A program made the position numbers and the translations under genes. The notes under the pieces are model-generated. The model was given only the letters and a program-made list of their open reading frames with translations, searched no databases and was not told where the DNA came from. Below are positions 36,798 through 46,716 of a stretch of DNA of 64,000 nucleotides, in pieces; positions within the stretch are counted from its first letter, which is position 1; every line of letters starts with the position of its first letter. The stretch is from NCBI RefSeq assembly GCF_001758785.1, contig NZ_LROM01000102.1, positions 1-64,000 on the forward strand, in the 5' to 3' direction. This stretch comes from Duganella phyllosphaerae (GTDB lineage Bacteria; Pseudomonadota; Gammaproteobacteria; Burkholderiales; Burkholderiaceae_D).

Positions 36798-38753
36798 ATG
36801 ACCACCATCGCCCCCGTCGCACCCCATGGAACCTGGACCTCGACGATTACCGCCGAACGCGTGGCGGCCGGCGCCACGCCCATGTCCGGCCTGCAGGTGG
36901 GCGGCGCGGACGGCAACGACATCTTCTGGCTGGCCGGCCGCGCGGCAGAAAGCGGCCGCAACGCCCTGCTGCGCCACCACGGCGCCGAAACGCAGGAACT
37001 GACGCCAGCACCGTTCAACGTGCGCACCCGCGTGCACGAATACGGCGGCGGCGCGTACCTGGTCGCCGGCAGCACCGTGTATTTTTCGCATTTTGTCGAT
37101 AACCGCCTGTACCGCCTGGCCATCGAAGAAGACAACGCCGCGCCGGTGGCGCTGTCGCAGGGCGGCAAGCACCGCTTTGCCGACTTCGTGCTCGATGCCG
37201 CCCATGAGCGCCTGATCGGCGTGCGCGAACTGCATGGCGACGACGAACACGCGCAGCCGGTCAACACCCTCTGCGCGGTGGGCTTCGACGGCGTTGAAAC
37301 AGTATTGGTGGAAGGCGCCGACTTCTACTCGTCGCCGCGCCTCTCGCCCGATGGCCGCACGCTGGCATGGCTGAGTTGGGACCACCCGCGCATGCCGTGG
37401 CAGGGCACCACGCTGTGGCGCGCCGACGTCCAGCAGGACGGCACCCTGTCCGCGCCGGTAGAAGTGGCCGGCGGCGCCGAGGAATCGATCTGCCAGCCCG
37501 AATGGTCGCCGGACGGCCTGCTGCACTTCGTGTCGGACCGCAGCGGCTGGTGGAACCTGTACCGCCAGCGCGCCAGCGGCGAAAAAATCGAGGCGCTGTG
37601 CCCGATGGAGGCCGAATTCGGCGGTCCGCACTGGACCTTCGGTAACGCGATGTACGGTTTCCGCTCGGCCGGCGAAATCATCTGCACCTATATCGACAAG
37701 GGCGTCAGCCGCCTGGCGCGCCTGCTGCCGGCCAGCGGCAAGCTGGAGCCGATCGCCAATCCGTATCAGGAAATCCGCGAACTGCGGGTGGCGCCCGGCT
37801 ACGTGGCCATGCTGGCCGGCAGCCCGACCATCGCGCTGGAGCTGGCGCGCATCGACTTTACCGAAGAGGGCGTGGAAATCCTGGCGCAGTCGATCGACGA
37901 CCTGCCCGACGAAGCCAACCTGTCGGTGCCGATCAACCTCGAATTCCCGAGCAACGGCCGCACCGCCTACGCCTTCTTCTACCCGCCGCGCAACGCCGAC
38001 GTTGCCGCGCCCGACGGTGAAAAACCGCCGGTGATCGTGATCAGCCACGGCGGCCCCACCGGCATGGCCGTCAATACCCTGAAACTGGCGACGCAGTTCT
38101 GGACCAGCCGCGGCTTCGGCGTACTCGATGTGAACTACGGCGGCAGCACCGGCTTTGGCCGCGCCTACCGCGACCTGCTGCGCGGCCAGTGGGGCATCGT
38201 GGACGTGCAAGACTGCGTGGCCGGCGCCCGCGCGCTGGTCGAACGCGGCCTGGCCGACAACGACCGCCTGATCATCCGGGGCGGCAGCGCCGGCGGCTTG
38301 ACCACGCTGTGTGCGCTGACGTTCCACGACGTGTTCAAGGTCGGCGCCAGTTATTACGGCGTGTCGGACCTGAAAGGGCTGGACCAGGACTCGCACAAGT
38401 TCGAATCGCACTACAATGCCTACCTGGTCGCGCCGCAGCCGCAGGCCGAGGTGTTGTACCAGGCCCGCTCGCCGATCAACCACACCGATAAACTCAAGCG
38501 CCCGATGATCTTCTTCCAGGGGCTGGACGACAAGGTGGTGCCGCCGCAGCAGTCCGAGATGATGGTGGACGCGCTGCGCGCGCGCGGCGTGCCGGTGGCG
38601 TACGTGCCGCTCGAAGGCGAAGGCCATGGCTTCCGCAAGGGCGAGAACATCGTGCGCACCCTGGCTGCGGAACTGTATTTTTACCAGCGCATGTTCGGCC
38701 TGCACGACGCAGCCGCGCCGGCGCCGGTTCACATCGATAATTTGCCCGACTGA
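36798..38753 (+). CDS. S9 family (prolyl oligopeptidase-type) serine peptidase
   Basis: 651 residues from ATG 36798. An N-terminal beta-propeller (~1-390; RLSPDGRTLAWLSWDHP, QPEWSPDGLLHFVSDRSGWW) precedes an alpha/beta-hydrolase domain. The triad is Ser497 (GGSAGG), Asp577 or Asp578 (QGLDDKVVPP) and His610 (EGEGHGF), typical of the S9C acylaminoacyl-peptidase-like branch. There is no signal peptide, so it is cytoplasmic. Six bases separate its stop from the SNF2 gene, indicating co-transcription. Confidence 0.93.
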   Translation: MTTIAPVAPHGTWTSTITAERVAAGATPMSGLQVGGADGNDIFWLAGRAAESGRNALLRHHGAETQELTPAPFNVRTRVHEYGGGAYLVAGSTVYFSHFVDNRLYRLAIEEDNAAPVALSQGGKHRFADFVLDAAHERLIGVRELHGDDEHAQPVNTLCAVGFDGVETVLVEGADFYSSPRLSPDGRTLAWLSWDHPRMPWQGTTLWRADVQQDGTLSAPVEVAGGAEESICQPEWSPDGLLHFVSDRSGWWNLYRQRASGEKIEALCPMEAEFGGPHWTFGNAMYGFRSAGEIICTYIDKGVSRLARLLPASGKLEPIANPYQEIRELRVAPGYVAMLAGSPTIALELARIDFTEEGVEILAQSIDDLPDEANLSVPINLEFPSNGRTAYAFFYPPRNADVAAPDGEKPPVIVISHGGPTGMAVNTLKLATQFWTSRGFGVLDVNYGGSTGFGRAYRDLLRGQWGIVDVQDCVAGARALVERGLADNDRLIIRGGSAGGLTTLCALTFHDVFKVGASYYGVSDLKGLDQDSHKFESHYNAYLVAPQPQAEVLYQARSPINHTDKLKRPMIFFQGLDDKVVPPQQSEMMVDALRARGVPVAYVPLEGEGHGFRKGENIVRTLAAELYFYQRMFGLHDAAAPAPVHIDNLPD

Positions 38754-38759
38754 GAGTCA

Positions 38760-41700
38760 ATGACGTCAATCACCGACACCACCTTGCAGAGTGAATTCGA
38801 TGCACTGGAATTCAATGAAAAAATGATCCTGGCGCTGCTGGCGCTGATCGGCGAGCCGGTGGGACGCACCGCCATCCTCGACCTGCTCAAGCACGCCCGC
38901 ATCGAAAACGCCGACGGCAAGCGCTACACCGTGCTCACCCTCGACGACGCCATGCAAAAGCTCGACCGCCTGGCGTTCGTCAGCGTGGTGGTGGGACGCG
39001 GCCATATATGCAATCCCAAGCTGCGCTGGCCGGCCATTCGCGCGGCCATCGGCACCCATGCACTCGACGACCTGTGCACGGCCTACGTGGAACTGGTGCC
39101 GCTGCGCCAGACCTGGGGCGGCTACGAGCCGCGCAGCTACCGCGCCGGCATGGCGCTGCTGCGCATGGGCCTGCTGCGCGGTCACACGCCGCAGCAGATC
39201 GCTCCCACCCTGGCGTTTTGCCTGAACAGCTACGAAGCGGCGCAACTGCATCCGATCGTGGAAATCTTCGGCCGTCCGTTCGAGCCGGGCATGCTGGCGC
39301 GCGTGCACCCGTTGATTCAGGACGATATCCTGGCCATGATGCTGCACAACGCCCAGTACGAACCGCACAGCGCCCCGAACATCCGCGAATTTTGCGCACT
39401 GCACCTGCAACGCCGGCTGGCGGCAAACGACGATATTGCACCCGAACTGCGCCTGGCGCTGGCTGCCGATGCCATCCTCGGCGGCCGCATCGACGACGCC
39501 AAGCGCCACCTCGAGCGCACCGGCGGCGCCACCAGCCAATACCTGGCCAGCACCGTGGTGCTGTTGCAGGGAGCGGGCAGCGCGGCACTGGCCGGTTTTG
39601 ACGCGGCTCTGAAAGCGGTGCGCCGCGAGACCGGCAAGCGCAAGCAGCTGTTCGACGGCTTCGGCAGCTACCTGTACCTGGCCGCGCTGCTGCGCAGTCC
39701 CGACCCCAAGCACCAGAAAAGCGCGCAAACCTACCTCGAGATCGCGGTACGCATGCCACAAAACCGGGGCAGCGCGATCTTCCAGCAACTCGACATGCTG
39801 CGCCAGGTCCGTGCCGGCACCATGACCGCCGACGCCATCGGCAGCCTGGCGTGGGACCCGGACCTGCAAACCCAATTGTTCCAGTGCCTGCTGTTCTACT
39901 GGCTGTCGGCGCCGCAGCTCGGCGAGCGCAAGCTGCAGTTGCAGGAACTGTTCGAGCAGTCCGACCGCGCCGGCTTCCATTTCATTGCGGCGCAGGCAGC
40001 CACCCTGCTCGGCCACCTGGGCAACGTGGCGATGGCCGAGCGTGGCGCGGCCCTGCGTACGCGCCTGGCGCTGCCCGACCTGTCCACCTGGTTCGAGCGG
40101 CAGGAAGGCTGGCAGCGCCAGCTCACGGCGTTGATCAACCTGCAGCAGCCCGAGGGTGCAGCAGTCGCTGGGGCCGGCAAGGCCTCGCGCCTGGTGTGGC
40201 TGCTCGAGTACCAGCCACGCTGGGGCGTGACGGAAGTGACACCGGTCGAACAAAAGCGCGACGCCCGTGGCATCTGGAGCAAGGGCCGCGCGGCCAGCCT
40301 CAAGCGGCTGCGCTTCGAGACCGAGGCGTTCGACTTCCTCACGCCGCAGGACGTGCGCGCCACCGAGTCGATCACGGTCTCGCATCGCGGCTATACGTCG
40401 AGCGGCATGGCGTATGAAGTCAACCCGCAGCGCGCAGTGGCCGCGCTGGTGGGCCACCCGCTGCTGTACTGGGCCGATGCACCCGACATGCGGGTGGAAA
40501 TGCTGGCCGGCGAACCGGAACTGCTGATCCGCAAGAGCGCGGGCAACCTGGAAATCCGCCTGCATCCGCCGATTCCCGACGACAGCGCCACCGTGATCGT
40601 CACCAAGGAGACGCCCACGCGCCTGCGCGTGGTGACGATCCAGGACGAGCACCGCCGCATCGGCGCCATCGTCGGCGATGCCCTGAACGTGCCGGCCCAC
40701 GCCGAAGAACAGGTGCTGCACGCGATCCGCTCGATTTCGTCGCTGGTGACGGTGCAGTCGGACATCGGCGGCGCCGCGCCCGACATGGAGCAGGTGGAAG
40801 CGGACATGCGCCTGCACGTGCACCTGCTGCCGTACCAGCACGGCCTCAAGATGCAGATCCTGGTGCGCCCTCTCCCCAACGGCGCCTATTACGCCCCCGG
40901 CGACGGCGCCGACAGCGTGATTGCGGACGCCGGCGGCAGACCGATGCAGGCGCGGCGCCAGCTGGTCGACGAACGCGACGCCGAACGTGCACTGATCGCC
41001 AAGTGCCCGATACTGGAATCGGCCGAACAGGAACACGGCGAATGGCTGCTGGGGCAACCGGCCCTGTGTTTGCAACTGCTGACCGAATTGCAGGAACTGC
41101 CGCCGGACTCCATCGTGATCGCCTGGCCCGAGGGCGAAAAATTCCGCGTCACGGCCAAGGTGGAGACCAAGCAGGTGCGCCTGGCCATCAAGAGCAACAA
41201 GGACTGGTTTGCCGCCAGCGGCCAGGTGCAGATCGACGAAGACAAGGTGATGGACTTGCGCACCCTGCTCGAACTGGTCCAGAAAAGCAAAAGCCGCTTC
41301 GTGGAGCTGGGCGAGAACCGCTTCCTGGCGCTGGCCGACGAACTGCACCGGCGCCTGCGCGAAGTCTCGGCCTACGGTGAGCTGACCGAAGACGGCGTGC
41401 GGCTGCACCCGCTGGCGTCGTTCGCGCTGGAAGAACTGGCCGATGACGTGGGCGGCGTGAAGGCCGACAAGCTGTGGAAAGAGCACCTGGCGCGCATGGC
41501 CGAGCAGACCACGTTCGAGCCGGTGCTGCCCACCACCTTGCAGGCCGACCTGCGCGACTACCAGGTCGACGGCTTCAACTGGCTGGCGCGCCTGGCCCAC
41601 TGGGGCGTGGGCGCCTGCCTGGCCGACGACATGGGCCTCGGCAAAACCCTGCAGGCGCTGGCGCTGATCCTCTCGCGCGCGCCGGACGGCCCCACCCTGG

Positions 41701-42941
41701 TGATCGCGCCCACGTCCGTGTGCCTGAACTGGGTGAGCGAGGCCGCGCGCTTCGCGCCCACGCTCAACGTCAAGATGTTCGGTGCCGGCGACCGCGCCGA
41801 CACGCTGGCCACCTTGCAGCCGTACGACCTGGTCGTGGCCAGCTATGGCCTGCTGCAACTGGAGGCGGCGCTGTTTGCGGGCGTCAAGTGGCGCACCATC
41901 GTGCTCGACGAAGCGCAGGCGATCAAGAACGGCGCCACCAAGCGCTCGCAGGCGGTGATGGCGCTGAACGGCGAGTTCCGCATGGCGTGCACCGGCACGC
42001 CGCTGGAAAACCACCTGGGCGAGTTGTGGAACCTGTTCCGCTTCATCAACCCGGGCCTCTTGGGCAGCATCGAGCAGTTCAACCTGCGCTTTGCCGCGCC
42101 GATCGAAAAGCCGCAGGACCACCGCGCCGAAGTGGGCGCGCGCAACCGCCTGCGCCGGCTGATCCAGCCGTTCATGCTGCGCCGGACCAAGTCGCAGGTA
42201 CTGACCGAACTGCCGCCGCGCACGGAGATCACCTTGGAAGTGGACCTGTCGGCGGAAGAGACGGCGCTGTACGAGTCGCTGCGCCGCACGGCGCTGGAAA
42301 CGCTGGCAGCGGTCGAGGGGCCGGCCGAGAAAAAATCGATCCAGATCCTGGCCGAGATCATGAAGCTGCGCCGCGCCTGCTGCAATCCCAATTTGGTGTC
42401 ACCGGAACTGGGCATCGCCAGCAGCAAGCTGGCCGCCTTCGCGCACCTGTTGCAAGGCTTGCTCGAGAACCGCCACAAGGTGCTGGTGTTCAGCCAGTTC
42501 GTCGATCACCTGGCGCTGATCCGCGCCCACCTGGACGCCAACCAGATCGGCTACCAGTACCTGGACGGTTCCACGCCGATGAACGAGCGCAAGAAGCGGG
42601 TGGACGCGTTCCAGGCCGGCATCGGCGACGTGTTCCTCATCAGCCTGAAAGCCGGCGGCGTGGGCATCAACCTCACCGCCGCCGATTACGTGATCCACAT
42701 GGACCCGTGGTGGAACCCGGCAGTGGAAGACCAGGCCTCGGACCGGGCCCACCGCATGGGCCAGCTGCGGCCGGTGACGATTTACCGGCTGGTGGCGCGC
42801 CACACCATCGAGGAAGGCATCGTCGATCTGCACCAGCACAAGCGCGACCTGGCCGACAGCCTGCTCGAAGGCAGCGATGTCTCGGGCCGCATGTCGGCCG
42901 GCGAGATGCTGAGCATGCTGCACGAGGGTCTGCAACGATAG
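38760..42941 (+). CDS. Very large SNF2 family DEAD/DEAH helicase
   Basis: 1393 residues. The SNF2 ATPase occupies only the last ~480: Walker A DDMGLGKT (956-963), DEAQ (1050-1053), the SNF2 insert, then the helicase C-domain with SQFVDHLALI and QASDRAHRMGQ (~1325-1335). The first ~900 residues contain helical-repeat-like segments (39-40 kb) and show no domain I can name; the stretch just before the ATPase resembles the extension found in other bacterial SNF2 proteins. It probably remodels protein-DNA or RNA polymerase complexes. It follows the S9 gene by six bases. Confidence 0.9.
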   Translation: MTSITDTTLQSEFDALEFNEKMILALLALIGEPVGRTAILDLLKHARIENADGKRYTVLTLDDAMQKLDRLAFVSVVVGRGHICNPKLRWPAIRAAIGTHALDDLCTAYVELVPLRQTWGGYEPRSYRAGMALLRMGLLRGHTPQQIAPTLAFCLNSYEAAQLHPIVEIFGRPFEPGMLARVHPLIQDDILAMMLHNAQYEPHSAPNIREFCALHLQRRLAANDDIAPELRLALAADAILGGRIDDAKRHLERTGGATSQYLASTVVLLQGAGSAALAGFDAALKAVRRETGKRKQLFDGFGSYLYLAALLRSPDPKHQKSAQTYLEIAVRMPQNRGSAIFQQLDMLRQVRAGTMTADAIGSLAWDPDLQTQLFQCLLFYWLSAPQLGERKLQLQELFEQSDRAGFHFIAAQAATLLGHLGNVAMAERGAALRTRLALPDLSTWFERQEGWQRQLTALINLQQPEGAAVAGAGKASRLVWLLEYQPRWGVTEVTPVEQKRDARGIWSKGRAASLKRLRFETEAFDFLTPQDVRATESITVSHRGYTSSGMAYEVNPQRAVAALVGHPLLYWADAPDMRVEMLAGEPELLIRKSAGNLEIRLHPPIPDDSATVIVTKETPTRLRVVTIQDEHRRIGAIVGDALNVPAHAEEQVLHAIRSISSLVTVQSDIGGAAPDMEQVEADMRLHVHLLPYQHGLKMQILVRPLPNGAYYAPGDGADSVIADAGGRPMQARRQLVDERDAERALIAKCPILESAEQEHGEWLLGQPALCLQLLTELQELPPDSIVIAWPEGEKFRVTAKVETKQVRLAIKSNKDWFAASGQVQIDEDKVMDLRTLLELVQKSKSRFVELGENRFLALADELHRRLREVSAYGELTEDGVRLHPLASFALEELADDVGGVKADKLWKEHLARMAEQTTFEPVLPTTLQADLRDYQVDGFNWLARLAHWGVGACLADDMGLGKTLQALALILSRAPDGPTLVIAPTSVCLNWVSEAARFAPTLNVKMFGAGDRADTLATLQPYDLVVASYGLLQLEAALFAGVKWRTIVLDEAQAIKNGATKRSQAVMALNGEFRMACTGTPLENHLGELWNLFRFINPGLLGSIEQFNLRFAAPIEKPQDHRAEVGARNRLRRLIQPFMLRRTKSQVLTELPPRTEITLEVDLSAEETALYESLRRTALETLAAVEGPAEKKSIQILAEIMKLRRACCNPNLVSPELGIASSKLAAFAHLLQGLLENRHKVLVFSQFVDHLALIRAHLDANQIGYQYLDGSTPMNERKKRVDAFQAGIGDVFLISLKAGGVGINLTAADYVIHMDPWWNPAVEDQASDRAHRMGQLRPVTIYRLVARHTIEEGIVDLHQHKRDLADSLLEGSDVSGRMSAGEMLSMLHEGLQR

Positions 42942-43023
42942 TGCACTAAAGCCGAGAACTTCCGGCAGCGGGTATCGTCAAACCGGGAACGGCGCCGCCG
43001 GCGCCGCTCACCAGGAGATCGAT

Positions 43024-43482
43024 ATGAGCACGATTGCAGAAGTCATGAGCCGCGATGTGACCAGCGTGGCGCCCGATAGCACCATCCGCGAAGCGGCCGA
43101 ACTGATGGACGACCTCGACGTGGGCGCCCTGCCCGTCACCGAGGGCAGGCGCCTGGTCGGCATGGTCACCGACCGCGACATCACCGTGCGCGCCACGGCC
43201 GCCGGCCTGGGGCCGGAGGAAACCGCCGTCAGCGAAGTGATGACCGAAGATATTTGCCACTGCTTCGAGGACCAGGACGTGGAAGACGTGATGCAGGACA
43301 TGCGCGACATCCAGATCCGCCGGGTGCCGGTGGTCAGTCGGGACGACCACTCCCTGATCGGCATCGTCGCGCTGGCCGACCTGGCCGACATCGGCGCCGA
43401 CACCGATCCGGAGGAAACCGCAGCCACGCTACGCGACATTTCCTCGCCCGAGCCGCTCAGCGACGGCGGTGCGCGCACCTGA
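43024..43482 (+). CDS. CBS-domain-pair protein
   Basis: 152 residues made of two CBS domains (~7-60 and ~72-127). Each ends in the typical GMVTDRDITVR / GIVALADLADI phrase. CBS pairs bind adenosyl ligands such as AMP or ATP and regulate partner proteins. There is no fused effector, and it is not obviously in an operon with SNF2 (82-bp gap). A Shine-Dalgarno AGGAG lies ahead of the ATG. Confidence 0.9.
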   Translation: MSTIAEVMSRDVTSVAPDSTIREAAELMDDLDVGALPVTEGRRLVGMVTDRDITVRATAAGLGPEETAVSEVMTEDICHCFEDQDVEDVMQDMRDIQIRRVPVVSRDDHSLIGIVALADLADIGADTDPEETAATLRDISSPEPLSDGGART

Positions 43483-43653
43483 GGGGCCATCATCATCACC
43501 AGCGGCCAGCCCATGCAGTTGCTCCTGCGGGGCAGGTCGCGGAATATGTCGTCTTGTAACGAACGCTCTCAAGCGGGCGGATTAATGATAATCTCCCACG
43601 CTTCGACTCGGCTCGCGTGCGGGCCTTGTCACTTTCACACAAGGCTGCATACG

Positions 43654-45501
43654 ATGATCAAGACAAAACTCGCGCTGGCGATGGTAATGGCGGCACTCGC
43701 CTTTGCACCGGCCAGTGCCGCGACCCAGAAAAAGTCCGCAAAAACTACCAAAAACACCAAGAAAAGCACCGCCAAGAACACCGCCAAAACGGCTGCCAAG
43801 GCCGCCCCCGCAGCGGTGCTGGCCGAGCGCTGGCCGGACCGCCAGTTCGATTCGTTGAGCAACCAGTTCCTTAACGCGCAGTGGCGCATCGATTCGGAAA
43901 GCGCGATCTACGCCGGCAAGTACGATACCGCCGCCACCCTGTTCGTGCCTGACCAGGCCGGCATTGCCAGCGAACTGGCCTTTATCGATGAATGGCTCGA
44001 GCGCTTCGGCAAGGTCAACGTCAAGCAATTGTCCGCCAAGCAGCGCACCGACCTGCAACTGCTGCAAAACAAGCTCGAAGGCGACCGCTGGCGGCTGACC
44101 ACGCTGCGCGAATACGAGTGGAACCCGGCCAGCTACAACGTGGCCGGCCCGCTCGACCTGATCCTCAACACCGAATACGCGGCCCGGCCGCAGCGCCTGC
44201 GCACCCTGCTCAAGCGCATCACCAGCATTCCCGCCTACTACGACGCGGCACGCGCCAACATCGTCAACCCCACGCGCGAGCACACGCGCCTGGCGATCAA
44301 GCAGGCGCCCGGCGTGATGGCCGTGCTGGTGGAAGTGAACAAGGCGGCGCAGGCGTCGATCCTGAACGCGGCCGAGAAGCAGCAATTCACGCTGCGCGTG
44401 GATGCGGCGCTGGCGGCGGTGAATAACTACGTCACCTACCTGACCGAGCGCGAAAAGCTGATGGATACCAAGGGCCGGCGCAGCTTCCGCATCGGCAAGG
44501 AGCTGTACGAGAAAAAATTCGCCTACGATATCCAGTCGGGCAGCACCGCCGAGCAAACCTATCAAAAAGCGCTGGCCGCGCGGGAAGACCTGCTGGCCAA
44601 TATGGACCGCCTGTCCGACGCGATGTGGGACAAGTATCTGCCCGGCGTGGCCAGGCCGGCCGACCGCTATGCCAAGATCGGCATGATGATCGACAAACTG
44701 TCCGAGCGCCACGTCGCGCGCGAGAATTTCGTCACCGAAATCAAGCGCCAGATTCCCGAGTTGCAGGCCTGGGTGATCAAGCACGACCTGCTCACGCTCG
44801 ACCCGAACAAGCAGCTCGAAGTACGCGCCACCCCGGCCTACCAGGCCGGCGTGGCAGGCGCCAGCATCGACGCGCCAGGCCCGTACCGGCCGCAGGATCG
44901 CACCTACTACAACGTCACCCCGCTCGACGGCGCCACGCCCGAAGCGGCCGAGAGCAGCCTGCGCGAGTACAACCACTGGATCCTGCAGATCCTCAATATC
45001 CACGAAGCGATTCCCGGCCATTACGCCCAGCTCATCTACGCCAACAAGTCGCCGTCGATCGTCAAGTCGATCTTCGGCAACGGCGCGATGGTGGAAGGGT
45101 GGGCCGTGTACGGCGAGCGCATGATGCTCGAATCGGGCTACGGCGACAATGCGCCGGAGATGTGGCTGATGTACTCGAAGTGGAACCTGCGCAGCGTGAC
45201 CAACACCATCCTCGACTACAGCGTGCACGTGCTGGGCATGACCGAGGAACAGGCAATCGACCTGCTCACGCGCCAGGCCTTCCAGACCCGCACCGAGGCC
45301 ACCGAGAAGTGGCACCGGGTACAGGTGTCGTCGGTGCAGCTGACCAGCTACTTCAGCGGCTACAGCGAGATCATGGCGCTGCGCGAGGAGCGCAAGCAGG
45401 CGCTGGGCGGCAACTTCAATCTGAAACAGTTCCACGAACAGTTCCTCAGCTACGGCAGCGCGCCGGTGCGGGTGATCCGCGAGTTGATGATCAATAAATA
45501 A
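43654..45501 (+). CDS. DUF885 family putative metallopeptidase, exported
   Basis: 615 residues from ATG 43654, where a Sec signal peptide ends near ASAA. The mature N-terminus is a Lys/Thr/Ala-rich tail of about 30 residues (QKKSAKTTKNTKKSTAKNTA). The DUF885 body holds the metal motif H450-E-A-I-P-G-H456. Family members are predicted zinc carboxypeptidases or related hydrolases; the substrate is unknown. A small 6-bp hairpin (TGGCCG/CGGCCA) lies about 30 bases after the stop. Confidence 0.88.
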   Translation: MIKTKLALAMVMAALAFAPASAATQKKSAKTTKNTKKSTAKNTAKTAAKAAPAAVLAERWPDRQFDSLSNQFLNAQWRIDSESAIYAGKYDTAATLFVPDQAGIASELAFIDEWLERFGKVNVKQLSAKQRTDLQLLQNKLEGDRWRLTTLREYEWNPASYNVAGPLDLILNTEYAARPQRLRTLLKRITSIPAYYDAARANIVNPTREHTRLAIKQAPGVMAVLVEVNKAAQASILNAAEKQQFTLRVDAALAAVNNYVTYLTEREKLMDTKGRRSFRIGKELYEKKFAYDIQSGSTAEQTYQKALAAREDLLANMDRLSDAMWDKYLPGVARPADRYAKIGMMIDKLSERHVARENFVTEIKRQIPELQAWVIKHDLLTLDPNKQLEVRATPAYQAGVAGASIDAPGPYRPQDRTYYNVTPLDGATPEAAESSLREYNHWILQILNIHEAIPGHYAQLIYANKSPSIVKSIFGNGAMVEGWAVYGERMMLESGYGDNAPEMWLMYSKWNLRSVTNTILDYSVHVLGMTEEQAIDLLTRQAFQTRTEATEKWHRVQVSSVQLTSYFSGYSEIMALREERKQALGGNFNLKQFHEQFLSYGSAPVRVIRELMINK

Positions 45502-45578
45502 GTGTCGGCGAACAATAAAAACGGCTTGAATGGCCGGATTCGGCCAGGAGCGGACCCTGAACATAATAGGGTTTATAA

Positions 45579-45908
45579 ATGTGGATACGACCAATGATTA
45601 GTTTGGAAGTGCAGATAGAGCGCGTTGTTGACGACCACTTTCCGATGTGGGTAGGATGCGTGCTTACCGATGCTGGCGGCGTACGAGATGAATTCGTCGA
45701 AAAAGAACCCGTTATAAGAACTGGGGAACAAATGTCCGGGAGCCATTACCACCACCTGGGGCACATCCGCTGCGTCGTTGAAGAGGAATGGGTTGATGAA
45801 CTGGGACGAAGCCTGGTACGGGTGAGCACTGAGAAGCCTTGGTCCATAGAGTCGGTAGCTGGAGAGACCAAGTTCACGGTTTTTAAAGAACAAATCTTTT
45901 CGGGTTAA
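45579..45908 (+). CDS. Small unrecognised protein
   Basis: 109 residues from ATG 45579 (AGGG upstream; ATG 45594 is possible). Its sequence, with the phrases MWVGCVLTDAGGVRDEFVEK and STEKPWSIESVAGETKF, looks like a real folded cytoplasmic protein and resembles families of unknown function; I do not name one. A longer antisense frame covers the same DNA and was judged false. It is the first gene of an AT-rich islet. Confidence 0.6.
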   Translation: MWIRPMISLEVQIERVVDDHFPMWVGCVLTDAGGVRDEFVEKEPVIRTGEQMSGSHYHHLGHIRCVVEEEWVDELGRSLVRVSTEKPWSIESVAGETKFTVFKEQIFSG

Positions 45909-45978
45909 GTTTGGGCCGCGAACGGCCATTCTCGGACATTCAGTAAGCGTTTTTTTCTATTTTTTTGGGAATTGGATA

Positions 45979-46494
45979 ATGGGATTGCTCCAAGCACTGG
46001 TACTGACGTCCTACTTGGCATTCGGCACAGCCGTTGGCGCGAGCAATGAACAAACCGATTCCGTCGCACTACCAAGCATCCCGCCAGGTGTGCTCGAAGC
46101 ACTCGGCAAGGCAGGATTAGCAGCGAAATTTTCTATCTCTACGCACCTAAATCCGTTCTACATTCAAGGTGATTTTAACGGTAATGGAAAACTGGACTGC
46201 GCGATACTTGTCAGGAATAGAGCTTCAGGGAAACTTGGAGTTGCTATTGTTCATATGGGCAAGGGGTACGTAAGCATAATTGGCGCGGGGACTGCTTTTG
46301 GAAGTGGCGGCGATGATTTGGCGTGGATGGACGCGTGGTACGCCTATCCACGGGGTAAGGTATCTCACGGTGCTGACGAGGACTCGCCGCCGACGCTGAA
46401 AGGTGACGCTCTCATGCTGATAAAGACGCAATCCGCAAGCGGCCTAGCGTATTGGGGTGGTACACATTATAAGTGGTATCAACAGGGCGACTAA
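45979..46494 (+). CDS. Exported protein, unknown function
   Basis: 171 residues with a likely Sec signal peptide (MGLLQALVLTSYLAFGTAVGA). A calcium-loop-like phrase DFNGNGKLDCAILV (FG-GAP/EF-like) occurs near residue 60. The C-terminal half is Gly/Tyr/Trp-rich. Codon use is more AT-rich than in neighbouring housekeeping genes. It begins 70 bp after the 109-aa gene on the same strand. No family is recognised with confidence. Confidence 0.6.
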   Translation: MGLLQALVLTSYLAFGTAVGASNEQTDSVALPSIPPGVLEALGKAGLAAKFSISTHLNPFYIQGDFNGNGKLDCAILVRNRASGKLGVAIVHMGKGYVSIIGAGTAFGSGGDDLAWMDAWYAYPRGKVSHGADEDSPPTLKGDALMLIKTQSASGLAYWGGTHYKWYQQGD

Positions 46495-46536
46495 CGGCCA
46501 AGAACTGCCGTTCACTAGGAAATCGCCTACTGGGCC

Positions 46537-46614
46537 ATGAAGCTCAAAAAATTTTATCGGTGGGTTCTTGGCACTGCAGGAGTAGTGGCTTTGTTGTCGC
46601 GAGGCATTAGCTAA
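46537..46614 (+). other. Possible 25-residue peptide or gene remnant
   Basis: A short open frame from ATG 46537 reads MKLKKFYRWVLGTAGVVALL and then SRGIS. It looks like the start of a membrane or export-signal segment that stops abruptly. There is no convincing Shine-Dalgarno. It may be a tiny membrane peptide or the leftover N-terminus of a lost gene. Confidence 0.2.
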
Positions 46615-46716
46615 TACATCGAACTGATGTTGCAGTCGGTTCTTGAAACCGCCCTGAATTTCAGATGCAGAATGTGCTGATACGTATGCGACTAAAAAAA
46701 TTAATGGAGGAAAGAA

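Noticed and set aside
38766-42122. 1118-codon leftward open frame antisense to the SNF2 gene
   Set aside because: Composition is that of a shadow frame (Gln/Arg/Val/His-rich) and the sense strand has all helicase motifs.
45573-45929. 118-codon leftward frame over the 109-residue gene
   Set aside because: The rightward protein has a more natural residue pattern and a better ribosome site; both cannot be main products.
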